Below are positions 11,217 to 23,158 of a stretch of 64,000 nucleotides of DNA, in pieces (positions within the stretch are counted from its first letter, which is position 1; each line of letters begins with the position of its first letter). Made by a program: the position numbers and the translations under genes. The stretch is taken from NCBI GenBank assembly GCA_012845835.1, contig JABAKD010000023.1, positions 6,771,147 through 6,835,146 on the forward strand. The letters run 5' to 3'. The notes beneath the pieces were generated by a model. The model worked only from the letters and a program-made list of their open reading frames with translations, did no database searches and had not been told where the DNA came from. The stretch comes from Undaria pinnatifida (lineage: Eukaryota > Sar > Phaeophyceae > Laminariales > Alariaceae).

Positions 11217-11331
11217 CTGTCTGGATATTTTCCGCTGCAGCCCCGACACAATACACCGCCTCCCAAGGTCTAGCAAAACCGTAGGGTGCGGGTCCGGTAC
11301 ATCGTCAGACGATGCTCCCTCTCGCAGCAGG
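11217..11331 (-). CDS. Giant ligase gene, exon 13: 'VSGLQRKISRQ' pre-HECT motif
   Basis: One base plus 38 codons (phase 2 in, 0 out). Acceptor ACCTTGTGTAG, donor CAG|GTAGGT. Reads 'LLREGASSDDVPDPHPTV', then 'LLDLGRRCIVSGLQRKIS', 'RQ'. It corresponds to 'F+.SKL..K..RQ..D' that precedes the HECT domain in TRIP12/UPL3. It is the only exon between 5.0 and 12.1 kb that I found to join exons 12 and 14 in phase. Confidence 0.7.
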
Positions 11332-11628
11332 CTACACAAGGTACACGTTAAAAAGAGGGAGGGAGGGAGGGAGGAAGGGGGGATATTGACGAACAGCGGG
11401 ACTGTGGTTAGGCAACAGCGAGGAGAGCTACAAAATAAAGCACTACAGCAGTGCCCTTCCCCTCTTTATCCTTACTCTTATTCGCCCCTAGACCCCACTA
11501 CAACATAATCCCAGCAAACCTCCTCTGCGACCCTTTTCACCCCCCCCCCCCCCCCCCCCCCCCTGCCCTCGTAACCCATCTTGATAGGTAAGATAGAGGC
11601 GGCAAATTATTTTCCAGAGGCTCCTCCC

Positions 11629-11718
11629 TTAACCCCTTCAGAGCTCCCAAACCCCTCCCTCTACTAACTTCATGTAAATTTGTCCCCAAACAAGGGTTTC
11701 CATTAGTAAAAGCGTTAA
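11629..11718 (+). mobile_element. TTAA micro-MITE, complete 90-bp copy
   Basis: TTAACCCCTTCAGAGCTCCC to GTAAAAGCGTTAA; TTAA on both sides. Lies in intron 12/13. Confidence 0.8.
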
Positions 11719-12100
11719 GGAGTTCTAAAAACGAGTGAAAGTGAACCCCCAACCCGATGAACCCGATGAAAAAAACCATGGCCTGCCTGGGCATAAAAAA
11801 AAAAGGGTCAGTTTGCCAAAAATGAATACCACTCTGTCCAGAAATACAAGCAACTTGTTATTTCAATATTAATGTACAAACGTACATTACAATTATGGAG
11901 AGAGTGGTATGACATTCCGATGATTTTGGGTTCATAAAGGAGTCCCCGTCATTTCAGAAAACAATTAAACCAAAAAAGTGTTACCTCCATCGCACCACGT
12001 GTCCTCTACCCCCCCGCCCCCCCCCCCCCCCCCCCCACCGGCAACTTTTTCAAATGCAAACCTACACTCAAGTCGAATACAAGAACCGTGTCCGCCTCAC

Positions 12101-13318
12101 CTTTTCCTCAGCGAACCCCACTCCTCGCAGAACGCCTGCAGCGCGCTGAGGAGGCACATGTGCTCGCCGAAGCGAAACCCGGCCCCAATCCCCCCCCCGT
12201 CCAACACCGCCCCGACCGCCTCCAGCCGAGCATCGAGCGAGGTCGCCCCGGGGGATAGGACAGGGGGTAGGTCGAACACTTCCACGTCCGGGGTCTTCAA
12301 TGATGACAAGGAGGAGGAGGGGGGTGCCACACCACCACCAACACCACCCCTCCAACCACCACCACCACCACCACCACCACCAAGACTGCCACCCCCATCG
12401 CCGCCGCTGCTGCTGCTACTCCTACTACCAGTAGCTATGCGGTCACCACCCCCGCCACCGCCACCACCACGGCTGCCGCCGCCGCCAACTGCGGCTCCGT
12501 GGTTGGCGTGCGGTCGCTTACTCGCCCCCCCCCCGCGGCCTGAGCCGCCGCTGCCTTTCATTCCGTCAGGATGAGCAGCGGCTTTTGCTGCCGCCGCTGC
12601 CTCCGCCGCCGCCGCAGCTTGCGCCCAAGAGCTCCCCCCTCCCACCCCTCTTGCCCGTCCTCCTGCTCCTGCCCCTCCATCTCCTCCGCTTGCTTTTGCC
12701 CCTCCCAATTCCGCAGCTCCTCCTCCCCCCTCTCCGTTCGCTGTGCATCGGCTGCTACTGTCCCCCGCCTCCGCACCCTTCCCTACCGTGGTGGGCACTG
12801 CTGCTGCTGCTGCTGCTGCTGCTGGGGCTTGTGTTGCCGTCGATCCTGCCGACCCTGCTGATGGCCCTGCCGCCGCTGCAGCTGGTGCTCCTGCCGTGGC
12901 TGCTGTTCTTGCCGACGCGGCTGCTGCTGCTGCTGTTGCTGCTGGCAAAATATCTCGGGAAGACTCAACATCACCACCACCACCACCATCACCACCACCA
13001 CGCCCCGCAGCAGGCCAACCGGCACCAACGGCACTGCTTGAAGTCCCGCCGCTACCACCAACGCCACGCCCCGCAGCGGACGAACCGGCGCCCACTGCAC
13101 CGCTTGAAGTCCCGCCGCTACCACCAACGCCACGCCCCGCAGCAGACAAACCGGCAACAACAGCACCGTTTGAAGTTCCGCCGCCGCCGCCTCCACCACC
13201 ACCACTGTATGAGGACGGGGACGAAGAAGGCTTGACGTAGCGCGGTGAAAAGTCAAGGGTCACGGCTTTCTCCCATTGCTCGCGCGGCACAGGCATGGAC
13301 CGATGCTTAAACTTGTCT
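12101..13318 (-). CDS. Giant ligase gene, exon 12: conserved ends around Ser/Gly/Ala insert
   Basis: One base, 405 codons, 2 bases (phase 2 in and out). Acceptor AATTGGGCAG, donor AG|GTGAGG. Start: 'DKFKHRSMPVPREQWEKA', then 'VTLDFSPRYVKP'. The middle is about 290 residues of Ser/Gly/Ala, with three near-identical blocks of about 57 bp (around 13,010-13,170). End: 'DVEVFDLPPVLSPGATSL', 'DARLEAVGAVLDGGGIG', 'EHMCLLSALQAFCEEWGS'. The last helix matches the '+LLL.+L..+NR+W..L' helix before the HECT domain in TRIP12/UPL3. Confidence 0.75.
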
Positions 13319-13639
13319 CTGCCCAATTGAGTCCAGCCCAAAACAAAGGAAAAAAAAAAGGAAAGAGCCGGGGAGAGGGAGGATAAAGAGCAGAAGCAGG
13401 CATGTGAAATATGATATCGGTACCAGGTTCTCAGCGGTTGTTATAATCACATGCGGTTTTACAGAAAAACTGAAAAAATTGCTGTTCGAGATATTTGTGC
13501 TGGTCCCTGATGAACACCATCCCCCTCCGTATACACTGGAAAACCCTGCCGCCCCGCCCCCCCTCCCCCTCTCCCTCCATCTCGTTACATTGTGCCCTTT
13601 AAAGTGTTTTTTTTCTCGGCTGCGGTGTTTGCAAGAAAC

Positions 13640-13846
13640 TTCCACGTTTGACAAAAATTAGGTTAAATTGACAAAAGGCGTGTATAAAACTACGTGGCAG
13701 TGTGGTTAGCTTAACCCCTTTAGAGCCCCCGAACCCCTCCCTACACTAAATCCGAGTAATTTTGTCCCCAAAAACGGGTTTCCAGTTGTAAAGGGGTTAA
13801 GCTTTAGTTTTGCCCATCCGCCGGATTAAACTAAAAAACACAAAAA
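13640..13846 (+). mobile_element. SINE copy interrupted by a TTAA micro-MITE
   Basis: SINE sequence (TAGGTTAAATTGACAAAAGG ... GTGTGGTTAGC) stops at 13,710 and resumes at 13,801 (GCTTTAGTTTTGCCCATCCG). The 90 bp between is a complete micro-MITE, giving a nested insertion with a readable target site. Confidence 0.8.
13711..13800 (+). mobile_element. TTAA micro-MITE nested in SINE
   Basis: Exactly 90 bp with perfect TTAACCCCTTTA / TAAAGGGGTTAA ends inserted at the AGC-TTAA-GCTTTA position of the SINE. TTAA duplicates as in piggyBac-type transposition. Confidence 0.88.
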
Positions 13847-14337
13847 AAAAATGTGGTGCTACCGATACGTTCGCTCTTCGTTTGATAAAAAATATGAAAA
13901 AAAACATTCGTACAGCTGTGAGATCGAAGATATCGTCCAAAAGTATCTTTGCAAGCTGTGTGTGATACTCCGTTCGCGAGTGCTACGGGGGTCTGCACGT
14001 CCTCAAGAAAGATATAGGTCGGCGACTCCCCTTAAGCGCTAGCTAGTACCAGGGTCAACACGATGATGCAAACACGTTCAGCATTCTTTCGGCGGCATTA
14101 CGCATTCCGGGTACGGAGGAGGCGTTAGGAGGGGGGGAGGGGATGGTAGGTGGGTGGTAAGCGTCGAGGGGAGGGGGGGGGGGGTGAGTTCCGATATCTT
14201 GAAGTTGCACTACGCGACTAAATAATGAAAACGGATGAGAACAAATAAGTGAAAAAATAATCAGATCAAATCGAAAACCCAAGAAATCAAACCAACAAAA
14301 TATGTGAGAGAAACACACACAAAAAAAGGAAACGTAC

Positions 14338-14422
14338 CCGCTGCTGGTAACCGGGAGTTCCCCTCCGGTCTCGCAGGCGTGCTTGTACATCAAAAGTTGC
14401 ACCGCTTCAAACATCGTTGATC
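14338..14422 (-). CDS. Giant ligase gene, exon 11: 'GSTMFEAVQLL' helix
   Basis: 85 bp: 2 bases, 27 codons, 2 bases (phase 1 in, 2 out). Acceptor TTTGCCGGCCCAG, donor GG|GTACGT. Reads 'STMFEAVQLLMYKHACET' then 'GGELPVTSS'. It fits the helix after the ubiquitin-like strand in TRIP12/UPL3 ('MT+YQA+.....'). A short normal-composition exon between two low-complexity giants. Confidence 0.78.
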
Positions 14423-14918
14423 CTGGGCCGGCAAAAATATAGTGGGGAGGGTCGTAGGGAAGATGGGGACGGGGTGGGACGGGGTCAGTGAGCGGTGCGG
14501 GGTGGGAGTGTTGGTGGCGTTGGACCAAGGGCGTCTACTCTTTGGCTTCCACAGTCGTTCTCGTCCCCCGTTCCCTTCTCCCTGCCCCACAAAAAAATAT
14601 CCAGACAATAACTCTAAACCTTCTCCCACCGCTCGGAATCTCCCCCGCGTTCTTGCATTGAACGACAACAGCATTATTATCTACGGTGTCGGCCGATCTA
14701 CTTCTATATTCGCTCTATCACAGTCGCCCTTTCGTTCTTCCTGTCCTCCCTCCCCCCCAAAAAAAAGCCTCCCCTTCCCCCCACCCCTCCAAAAAACATC
14801 CAGAAAACAAGTCTAAACCCATCTACACACTCTCACCGCCCATCCATAAAACAAGTCGTCCTTCCCAAGTCATCCTTCCTCCCCGCCCACAAAAAAACAC
14901 AAATAGATCCTCGCTCAC

Positions 14919-15606
14919 CGCTCGGAATCTCCCCATTGGTCACATCCGCTTCCGTCACTCTCGTCACCCTTCCTCCCCGCCCAGCCGCCCCCTTTTGCCC
15001 GGCCGCACCGGATGACCCCGGCGACGGAACAGCGTCCCAGTAAAACCGGAGCGTCCACTGCAGCAGCGGGAACCGGCTCTCCCTAGGTTTGCTCCTGGAA
15101 CCAGCCGCCGTACCCGAAGAAGATCCGTTTCTACCCTCGCGGTTAGGCCTGCTGCCTCCACCACCACCACTACCACCACCACCGCCACCGCCACCACCGC
15201 CACCGCCACCACCGCCACCACCACCGCCACGACCACCACCGCCACCACCTCCATCACCACCACCACCACTATCTCTACCGCCATAAGCGGCGCCCCTGTA
15301 ATACGACCGGCTGCTGTAAGGAGGATCCCTGACGGATGTGGGAGAACGCGAACGGGCCGCAGGGACTGCACCAGTAGCCGCACCAGTAGCCGCACCAGTA
15401 GGCGCACCAGTAGCCGCGCCAGTAGGCCTACCAACAGCTGCACCACCAGCAGGAGACCCAGCGCAAGCAGCGGAAATCGGCGGGCGGGAGCCGGCGGCGA
15501 GAGCCCTCCTGTAGTACGAGCGGCTACGGTAGGGTGCGCCTAAGCGCACCGCCTGTGCCTGCGCCGCCGCCGCCGCCGCTTCATCTGCCGCTTCTGTTTC
15601 ACCTGC

Positions 15607-15639
<33 letters not shown>

Positions 15640-17616
15640 TGCTTCTGCTCCCGCTGCGGCTGCTCCCGTCCTCCCCCTTGTTGGTCTTGCTGAAGAGGTG
15701 GTTGCTTCTGCTGCAGCCGACGGTGCGTTTACCTGTGCCTCTGCTGAAGAGCGAGAGCCACGCGATGAGGACGAAGACCGTCTACCGGCTGCGCCAGACC
15801 TTGTACCACCACCACCACCTCCACCACCACTGCTACTTCTCCCAGCAGAGGCAGCGGAACTAGACCCCTTGCCAGACCTCGTTCTAAGCCCCGACCCTGG
15901 AGGTGGAGGAGGAAGAAGAAGGGGAGAAGCAGAACGCGATAGTGATGATGCCGACGACGAAGGTGACGAACGACGCCCTACCTCCGTCCTTTGTCTCTTC
16001 CGTGACACAGCGGACACCGACGAGGGCGGAGAGGCGGCAGTAGGAGAAAACGCCGAGGAGGAGGAAGAAGAGGAGAGGGGGGAAGAACCAGAACGAGCCG
16101 AGCGGGTAGAGCGAGCAACGCACGAGATTCCGCGGGCGGTGCTGGCGTTGCCTTCTGCAGCGTCACCGGAGGCACTGCTCGCTCGCGAGGACGTTGGCCT
16201 CCCTCTTCGTCCTCCTGACGCCGACGCTGGCGCTGCTGCTGCTGCTGATGATGACGATGCCGCCGCTGTCGCGCGCACCGATGCTGTCGATGATCCGTCC
16301 CCTCCTCCTCCTCCTGCCACCGCCACCGCTCCCCGCCGTCGCCGCGTAGATACGCCCAACGTCAACGCCGATCTCGACACCCTCCCTGTCCCTGCCGCCG
16401 CCGCCCCTGCTGCCGATACCACCCGCGAGCGCGACGTCATCCCGCTACCACCGCCACCGGCACCACCTCCGCTGACGGGCGCACTACCATCTCGTTTGCG
16501 TTTTGACGATCGAAGGCTGACTCTCGCCGCGGGTGGCCCAGCTCCGCCGCCGTCCTTCCTCGCCCCCTCGGCGGCAGTGGCAGCCCTGCGACCTCTTGTC
16601 ATCGGTGGGCATAAAGTGGGCGCCGCCGCCACAGCTGCTGCTGCTGCTGATGCTGCGCCTTCTCTCTTTCCTGCCGCTCCTGCCCCTGCTCCTCCTGTCC
16701 CCCCCGCCTCTCCTCCTCCTTCTCCTCCTGCCGTTGCCGCCGAAGTAGACCTCTTACCCGGACCGTCGCGGCCGACCTCACCCGGACCCACATCTCGAGA
16801 CCTTGATCGAGAACTAGACCTAGAGCGAGCCTTAGACTGGGCCTGACCTCTTGAAGCCGACTCGGAGACAGATCGCGCTGCAGACTGCAACATGGATTGC
16901 GACGCAGACGCAGACTGCGACCCACCTTGTCCTAGAGACTCAGGCGCAGAAGTACCCGGGCAGGCAAAAGGAGACCGTGCAGCAGAGTTAGGCCCCGGCT
17001 GAGAGACAAAAGGGGGAGAAAGAGGAGCAGGAGGAGGAGTGGAGGCAGATGTAGACCTCATACCGCTCCCGCTCCCCCTAGCACTGCCGCTTCCCCTAGG
17101 AGTTCCGCTACCGGAGGCGTTGCCGCTGCCTTTAGTACCGCTACTGCTCCTAGTATCACCGTCACCTCTGGAACTCCCGCTAGTTCTAGCAGAGGCGCCG
17201 CTGGGCCGAGAGCTACTGCTAGCCCTAGAGCTCCCGCCAGTGTCGGAACTGCCGCGACTACCGCCGGATTTGTCGCTCTTTGCTCTTCCCTTTCCTCGGC
17301 TTACCGACCTCGACTCAGCTGACGAGGGGGTACCGCTTCCCCTAGCGCTGGCGCTACCACGGCCACCGCCACCAATACCACCACGAGTGGTACTGCTGCC
17401 GCTGGTAATACCGGGTCTGGAAGACGTCGGGGTAGCGGCCGTAGACGATGACGACACCAGAGATGGTGACGATGAGCACGGCGCCGTCGACGGCTTCAGA
17501 GACGACGAAAGAAGGCGCTGTTGCTGCTGCTGTTGCCGCCGCCGCCGCTGTTGCTGCTGGGCCAGCTGCCGCTGCTGCTGCTGCTGCTGCTGCTGCTGAT
17601 GCGGTTGGCGCTGCGA

Positions 17617-17649
<33 letters not shown>

Positions 17650-17727
17650 CTGCTGCCTCTGTTGCTGCTGTTGCGGAGGTTGAGGAGGAGGTACCGGAAC
17701 CGGCGGAGTTCTTCGAGTAGACATGAG
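14919..17727 (-). CDS. Giant ligase gene, exon 10: 2.8-kb low-complexity exon ending in conserved 'LRFYW' strand
   Basis: 936 codons plus 1 base; phase 0 in, 1 out; acceptor GAATCCAG, donor G|GTGAGC. N-terminal Pro/Gln tract (about 90 residues), then Ser/Arg/Gly/Thr-rich sequence with RS-like pieces, Ala tracts, and two copies of a 'PY(R/S)SRSYYR' motif about 120 residues apart. The last 60 residues look ordered: 'SRFPLLQWTLRFYWDAVP', a short Gly/Arg spacer and 'VTRVTEADVTNGEIPSG'. Together with exon 11 this resembles 'L.FY..G..L....T+YQAI' of TRIP12/UPL3, with an insert in the loop. Confidence 0.7.
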
Positions 17728-17989
17728 CTGGATTCGAACCCCTGGACCCACGGGAGAGTCTTCGTCGACCATTCCTGGTATGGTCTATTTGTCGACCCAG
17801 GGAGGGAGGGCGGGAGGGAGGGAAGAGTATGCAAAATGTTTGGAGGGGAGAGCGGGGGAGAGGGAGGAGGGAAAGGCATGCAAGACATTTGAGCGGGAGG
17901 GAGGGAGAAAACGAGGGAAGGGAGGGCATGCGAAAAAACCGTGATCCCTCACGCAAAAAAAAATGCGCGTAACCACCAATAAAACAAAA

Positions 17990-18184
<195 letters not shown>

Positions 18185-18569
18185 ATAACACAAAACACGC
18201 CCCTCCCCGCCCCCCCTCTTCAACAAAACGCCTTCCCGCGTCAACGGCCTCCGAAGCCATCCAGGAAAAAAAAAAAAACGCCACCGACCCCCCTCGATCC
18301 TCAAAGCACAAAAACACAAATCAAGCACCAATAATTAGGTGTTAACTCACGAAAATATACCGTAAACGTACGAACGATGCATTACGCGGCTTGCAAAGAT
18401 GAGTATCGACTCTACATTTTGTCGAACTCACACAGCTGACTTTGTTAGAATAATTCTATAAAAAAATAACCATCTTGTTCAGACACGCGATACGGTAGAG
18501 GCGTACCGTTATTTTTCTGAGGCCCCTCACACCACCCCCCCCCCAAAAAACAGTGATTTTCACGGGTCA

Positions 18570-18770
18570 GGTGGAGCCAGGGTAACCCGTCAAGACCCGC
18601 TAAACTAAAAACCTCCCGACTCAACCCGACCCAACCCGACCCAACCCGACCAGACCCGACAAGTCCCGAGAGATTTCAAACACTTCCTGACCCGATCCCA
18701 CTCAACCCGAGAGATTTTTTTAGAATCTCCTGACATGATCGGCGGGTCGGGTCATGACCCGTGAAAGGCC
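18570..18770. repeat. Degenerate (GACCC)n repeat
   Basis: CCCGACCCAACCCGACC-like pentamers with 'GAGATTT' spacers; same family as 29.0 and 42.7 kb. Confidence 0.75.
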
Positions 18771-18854
18771 CCCAAAAAAAAAAAAAACAGATTTCGATTA
18801 AAAAAAAAACGAAACCCATGCCCTAGGTGCACAACAAAATTATACACCACACAC

Positions 18855-19800
18855 CTTGGACAGATCAGATCCCATTTTTGGGATCTACTGTAGCTTTTTC
18901 TGGACAGACAGATCCTTCATCCGTAGGATCTGCGGGATAAACATCACATTTCACTCATGGGATCTGTATATCTACTGTAGATCTTACGTACAACTTTTCC
19001 ATATCGGCCAAAAAGGATCTAGATACCTCCCACAGATTAGATCCCACTTTGGGGATATAGCTCTTTCTGGACAGATATATCCTTCACCTGTAGGATCTGC
19101 GGGATCTACTGTCGATCAAATTTCACTTTTGGGATATGTATAATCTACTGTAGATCATATGCACAACTTTTCCATATCGACCAAAAAGGATCTAGATACC
19201 TCGGACAAATCAGATCCCATTTTTGGGATCTAGCTTTTTCTCGACAGATCCTTCATCCGTAGCATCTGCGGGATCAATATTATAATTTACTCATCATATG
19301 GGATCTGTATGAGCTAGATTTTATGCACAACTTTTCCATATCGACCAAAAAGGATCTAAGTACCTCGGACATATCAGATCCCATTTTTGGGGGTCTAGCT
19401 CTTCCTGGACAGATATATCCTTCATCTATAGAATCTGCGGGATCTACTGTAGGTCTTATGCACAACTTTCCATATCGGCCAAAAAGGATCTAGATACCTC
19501 GGACAGATCAGATCCCATTTTTGGGATCTAGTTCTTTCTGGACAGACAGATCCTTCATCCGCAGGATCTACGGGATCTAGACCATAATTCATTTATCATA
19601 TGGATCTGTATGAGCTAGATATTATGCACAACTTTTCCATATCGGCCAAAAAGGATACAGATACCTCGGACAGACCAGATCCCACTTTTGGGATCTAAAT
19701 CCTTTCGGACTGATAGGTCCTTCATCTGTGGGATCTGCGGGATCTACTGTAGATCATATTTCACTTACGGGATCTGTATGATCTAGATCTTATGCATGTG
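18855..19800. repeat. GATC-rich satellite, about 165-bp unit
   Basis: About six copies, spaced 133-175 bp (starts near 18,857; 19,032; 19,204; 19,370; 19,503; 19,669), each with CAGATCAGATCCCATTTTTG, GGATCTGCGGGATCTACTGT and CACAACTTTTCCATATCGGC. GATC is extraordinarily dense. Confidence 0.88.
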
Positions 19801-19899
19801 GATCCCAGGCCCTATTCCCTAGATCGTACCGCCTCGTTATCACTATAATCCTTCAAGATCATCCTGGCTCCTCGAGGGCACTCTGAGGTGTTCCCTCAT

Positions 19900-20145
19900 C
19901 TTTTTTTTTTTTTTTTTTTATCCTTCGGCGGATGGGGAAAAATAAAGCTTTAGCTCACCACACTTCCACGTATTTTCATACGCGTCGTGTGTCGATTTAA
20001 CTCAGTTGCTTTCGCAGCCCAACGCTAGCTGGCGCACCCTTCGGGTCCCATTGTAGGTATAGCGTAAGCTGTCCGTATCAGTGGTCTTCGTTGACCCGCG
20101 AGCGTGCGGTTGCTTGCGCACACAACCCACCTCGGTGTGTCTCCG
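19900..20145 (-). mobile_element. SINE copy, reverse orientation
   Basis: Poly-T at 19,901-19,919, then CGGATGGGG, CTCACCACACTTCCACG and GTTGCTTTCGCAGCCCAACG: reverse complement of the SINE 3' half. Confidence 0.7.
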
Positions 20146-20611
20146 CGACATACATCTTATTCAGGAAGAAAAACCTGCGAAGGGACCACCGTCCCACACT
20201 TGGCGTCTCGGCAGCGACCATAGCGGTGTCGTCTCATGCACAACTTTGGCCAAAAGGATCTAGACGATCTGTTAATAGATCATGACCTGTCCGAGGTGTG
20301 TCAATATATAACGCAAAACAAGAACGACAAATCCGACGGTTTTTTGGGTTAACCCATTTCCACCGCTTAAAAATGAGAACGACAAATCCGACGGTGTTTC
20401 GGGCTACTGAATCTAATTCCAAGTGTTTTTGTCCCCATGTCGAGAGTGCGGCGCTAACCAGAGGGTTATCAAGCCCTTTAGAGCTCCAAAACCCCTCCCT
20501 ATGCTAATTCCAAGCAATTTGAAGGACGCGTGCTACGATAGAGGTAGCACTTTTTTCTTTCAAGGGTTCTGAACGAAGGCAGTGCTCCTTCACCCAAAAT
20601 CGTCGAAATTT

Positions 20612-20763
<152 letters not shown>

Positions 20764-21021
20764 ATACCTAGGCCATCATGGGATTGTCCGTCGGGTTGCC
20801 CTCTTCGTTTTCTTCAACCTCTTTAGAGCCCCTAAACCCCTCCCTGTACCAATTTCAAGTAATTTTCTCCCCAAACCGGGTTTCCAGTTGTAAAGGCGTT
20901 AACCCATTTTCAACTCCGAAAAGTATCCTATTGTCCAATTCCAAGTGTTTTGTCCCCATGTCGGAACTGCGGCCCTAAAAGGGAGGTGTCTTACATGACT
21001 GTATTTTTCACAACCAAGGAG

Positions 21022-21050
21022 CTAACCCTAACCCGAACCCTAACCCACAC
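21022..21050. repeat. Short telomere-like repeat
   Basis: CTAACCCTAACCCGAACCC and TAACCC: about four CCCTAA-type units, one mutated. Interstitial. Confidence 0.5.
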
Positions 21051-21059
21051 CAAAATGCC

Positions 21060-21350
21060 GGTTGGAGCGCCCCTTAATGGCGTCATGATGACGTCACCGG
21101 GGTGAGAGGGTTGAAAAAAACAACAATAATGTGTATCACTGCTAAGCTTTTGGTACAAACGGGAGATGCCGACTTGACAGTATGACGTCATGATGACGTC
21201 ACTGGGGTGAGATGGTCGAAAAAAAAGCAACAATGTGTATCACTGCATATAGCTGTTAGTACAAACGGGAGATGCCGATTTGACAGAATGACGTGGTGAT
21301 GACGTCACTGGGGTGAGATAGTTGAAAAAACACAACCATGTGTATCACTG
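21060..21350. repeat. 112-bp tandem repeat with CRE-like palindrome
   Basis: Three units beginning near 21,072, 21,184 and 21,296, each with TGACGTCA/TGATGACGTCAC followed by GGGGTGAGA, AATGTGTATCACTGC and ACAAACGGGAGATGCCG. Confidence 0.85.
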
Positions 21351-21984
21351 CTGCTGTGACAGAATCCGAATCAGTTCTTGGGCGCGGGAAAAAAAAATAC
21401 CAAACCGTATTGGCTGTACGAAGCGTGTTTGTGCCTGGTACCCTACTACTACCTCATAAACATCAATTAATGAGAGGTTATTACAAGTAGTACATCAGAG
21501 TGTTCAGATAAATATTCGTCGGTGTACGTTAATTGGTTACACATGATACGAACACAATACAATGTCATCTTATACTAGGTATTGATTTATGAAAATTAAT
21601 AAAGACGGGCGATCGATTTAGTGCGCAGCTTGCACAGATGAGTATCGACCCCAAACTCGTCGAAATCACAACTGACGTCGTTACAATATATGTCCTATAC
21701 GTATCCTTAATGAGGGCACACAACCCGTAATACGCGCGATCGGAGTATCACACACAGCTTGCAAAGATGAGTTTCGGCAAAATCCTCGATCTCACAGCTG
21801 AAGTGTATTTTCAATTATATAATATATTTATTAAATATCCTGAGATTGTCAACCTCAGAAAAAAAAATATGCACACACACCTCTACCGTATACCATTTTT
21901 CAAAGGCGTCAACCCTGATGGGACCCTTGTACTGACTGTATAGCGACCCAAAAATAAAACGCGATGCAGGTAGTGGGTACCCCG

Positions 21985-22555
21985 GTTTAACGCCTTCACT
22001 GCTGGAAACCCTTTTCGGGCACAAAATTACTTGAAGTTAGTATAGGGAGGGATTTTGGGGCTCTAAAGGGGGTTAACGCCTTCACTGCTGGAAACCCTTT
22101 TTGGGGACAAATTTACTAGAAGTTAGTATAGGGAGGGATTTTGGGGATCTAGAGGTTAACGCCTTCACTGCTGGAAACCCTTGTTGGGGAAAAATTACTT
22201 GAACTTAGTATAGGGAGGAATTTTGGGGAACTACAAGGGTCAAGAGCTCCCGTAAAAAAGCCGAAACATGCGCTATTGTAACACAAAGCGCTCTTATCTG
22301 TAGTGGGAAACATATAGCCTTTAGTGTAGCGGGACATGCCGAGTTCGCCGCCCGTAACGCCTTTCCAACTAGAAACCCTATTGGGGGACGCGTTACTTGA
22401 AATGAGCGTAGCAAGGTAGTTTTGGGGCTCTAAAGGGGTCAACTCCCGCATGCTCTTAACTCGGCTGCTCCTAACGCCTTCATTATTGGAAACCCCTGTT
22501 GGGGCACAAATTTACTTGAAGTTAATATAGGAGGGATTTGGAGGCCTTTAAAAAA
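21985..22555 (-). repeat. Cluster of TTAA micro-MITE copies
   Basis: At least five diverged reverse-orientation copies (AACGCCTTCACTGCTGGAAA ... GGGCTCTAAAGG), three directly joined. Confidence 0.75.
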
Positions 22556-23158
22556 GGGGCTTAAATCGGGCACTATCTAGCATGAGCGCGCAGCAGTACG
22601 AGTAGGATCGTGCTGCCTGCACCAGTCCCGCGCGCGCCTTTTGCATAGATTGTTGCGGTTCGGACACCATTTTCTTCATCGCCGACCGCATTCATCACTC
22701 ACTTTCCGGGGTCAAATTTTCCTATGCTATAATCAATATATATATAATCAAGCCCCTAATGGGTCAAGGAATTCCGATAATCAGAAAAATTAGACGCGTG
22801 CCATCATACGATAGAGGCGCATCAGTTTTTTTTTCTGAGGGTTTCCTCAATTTTTTGGGAGCTTGACAACTCTAAATAAAACTATATACCTAGACCTCGC
22901 CCCCCTCGGACGTCTCGCTCGGCATATCCTCCCCCCTCTCAGCCCTTCTCAGCCCGTAATTGCCGAAAAGAAAATTAGTTGCTGGGGAAAAGAACTGTCC
23001 CGAAGTTCCTTGCCTTCCTTGCTTTCCCTAGTCTCATTCTTACTTAGCTCTCATTCTCTGATCTTTACTGCTTGCTCTCTGACATTTTTATTTTGCTTTT
23101 TCAGCAACTTCTTTTTTGTACTTTTATTTGAAGTTGGCCAATTGCTGGCTGTTGAGAG

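Noticed and set aside
17718..17790. tRNA-like T-loop (GATTCGAACCCC on plus, GGTTCGAATCC on minus)
   Set aside because: The T-stem does not pair and no anticodon or acceptor stem can be built; it overlaps the acceptor of exon 10.
15089..17892. Plus-strand Pro/Leu/Ala-rich frames opposite exon 10
   Set aside because: Shadows of low-complexity coding DNA on the minus strand; no splice sites, no ordered segments.
21022..21050. Telomere or chromosome end
   Set aside because: Only about four imperfect CCCTAA units surrounded by unrelated sequence; at most a short interstitial tract.
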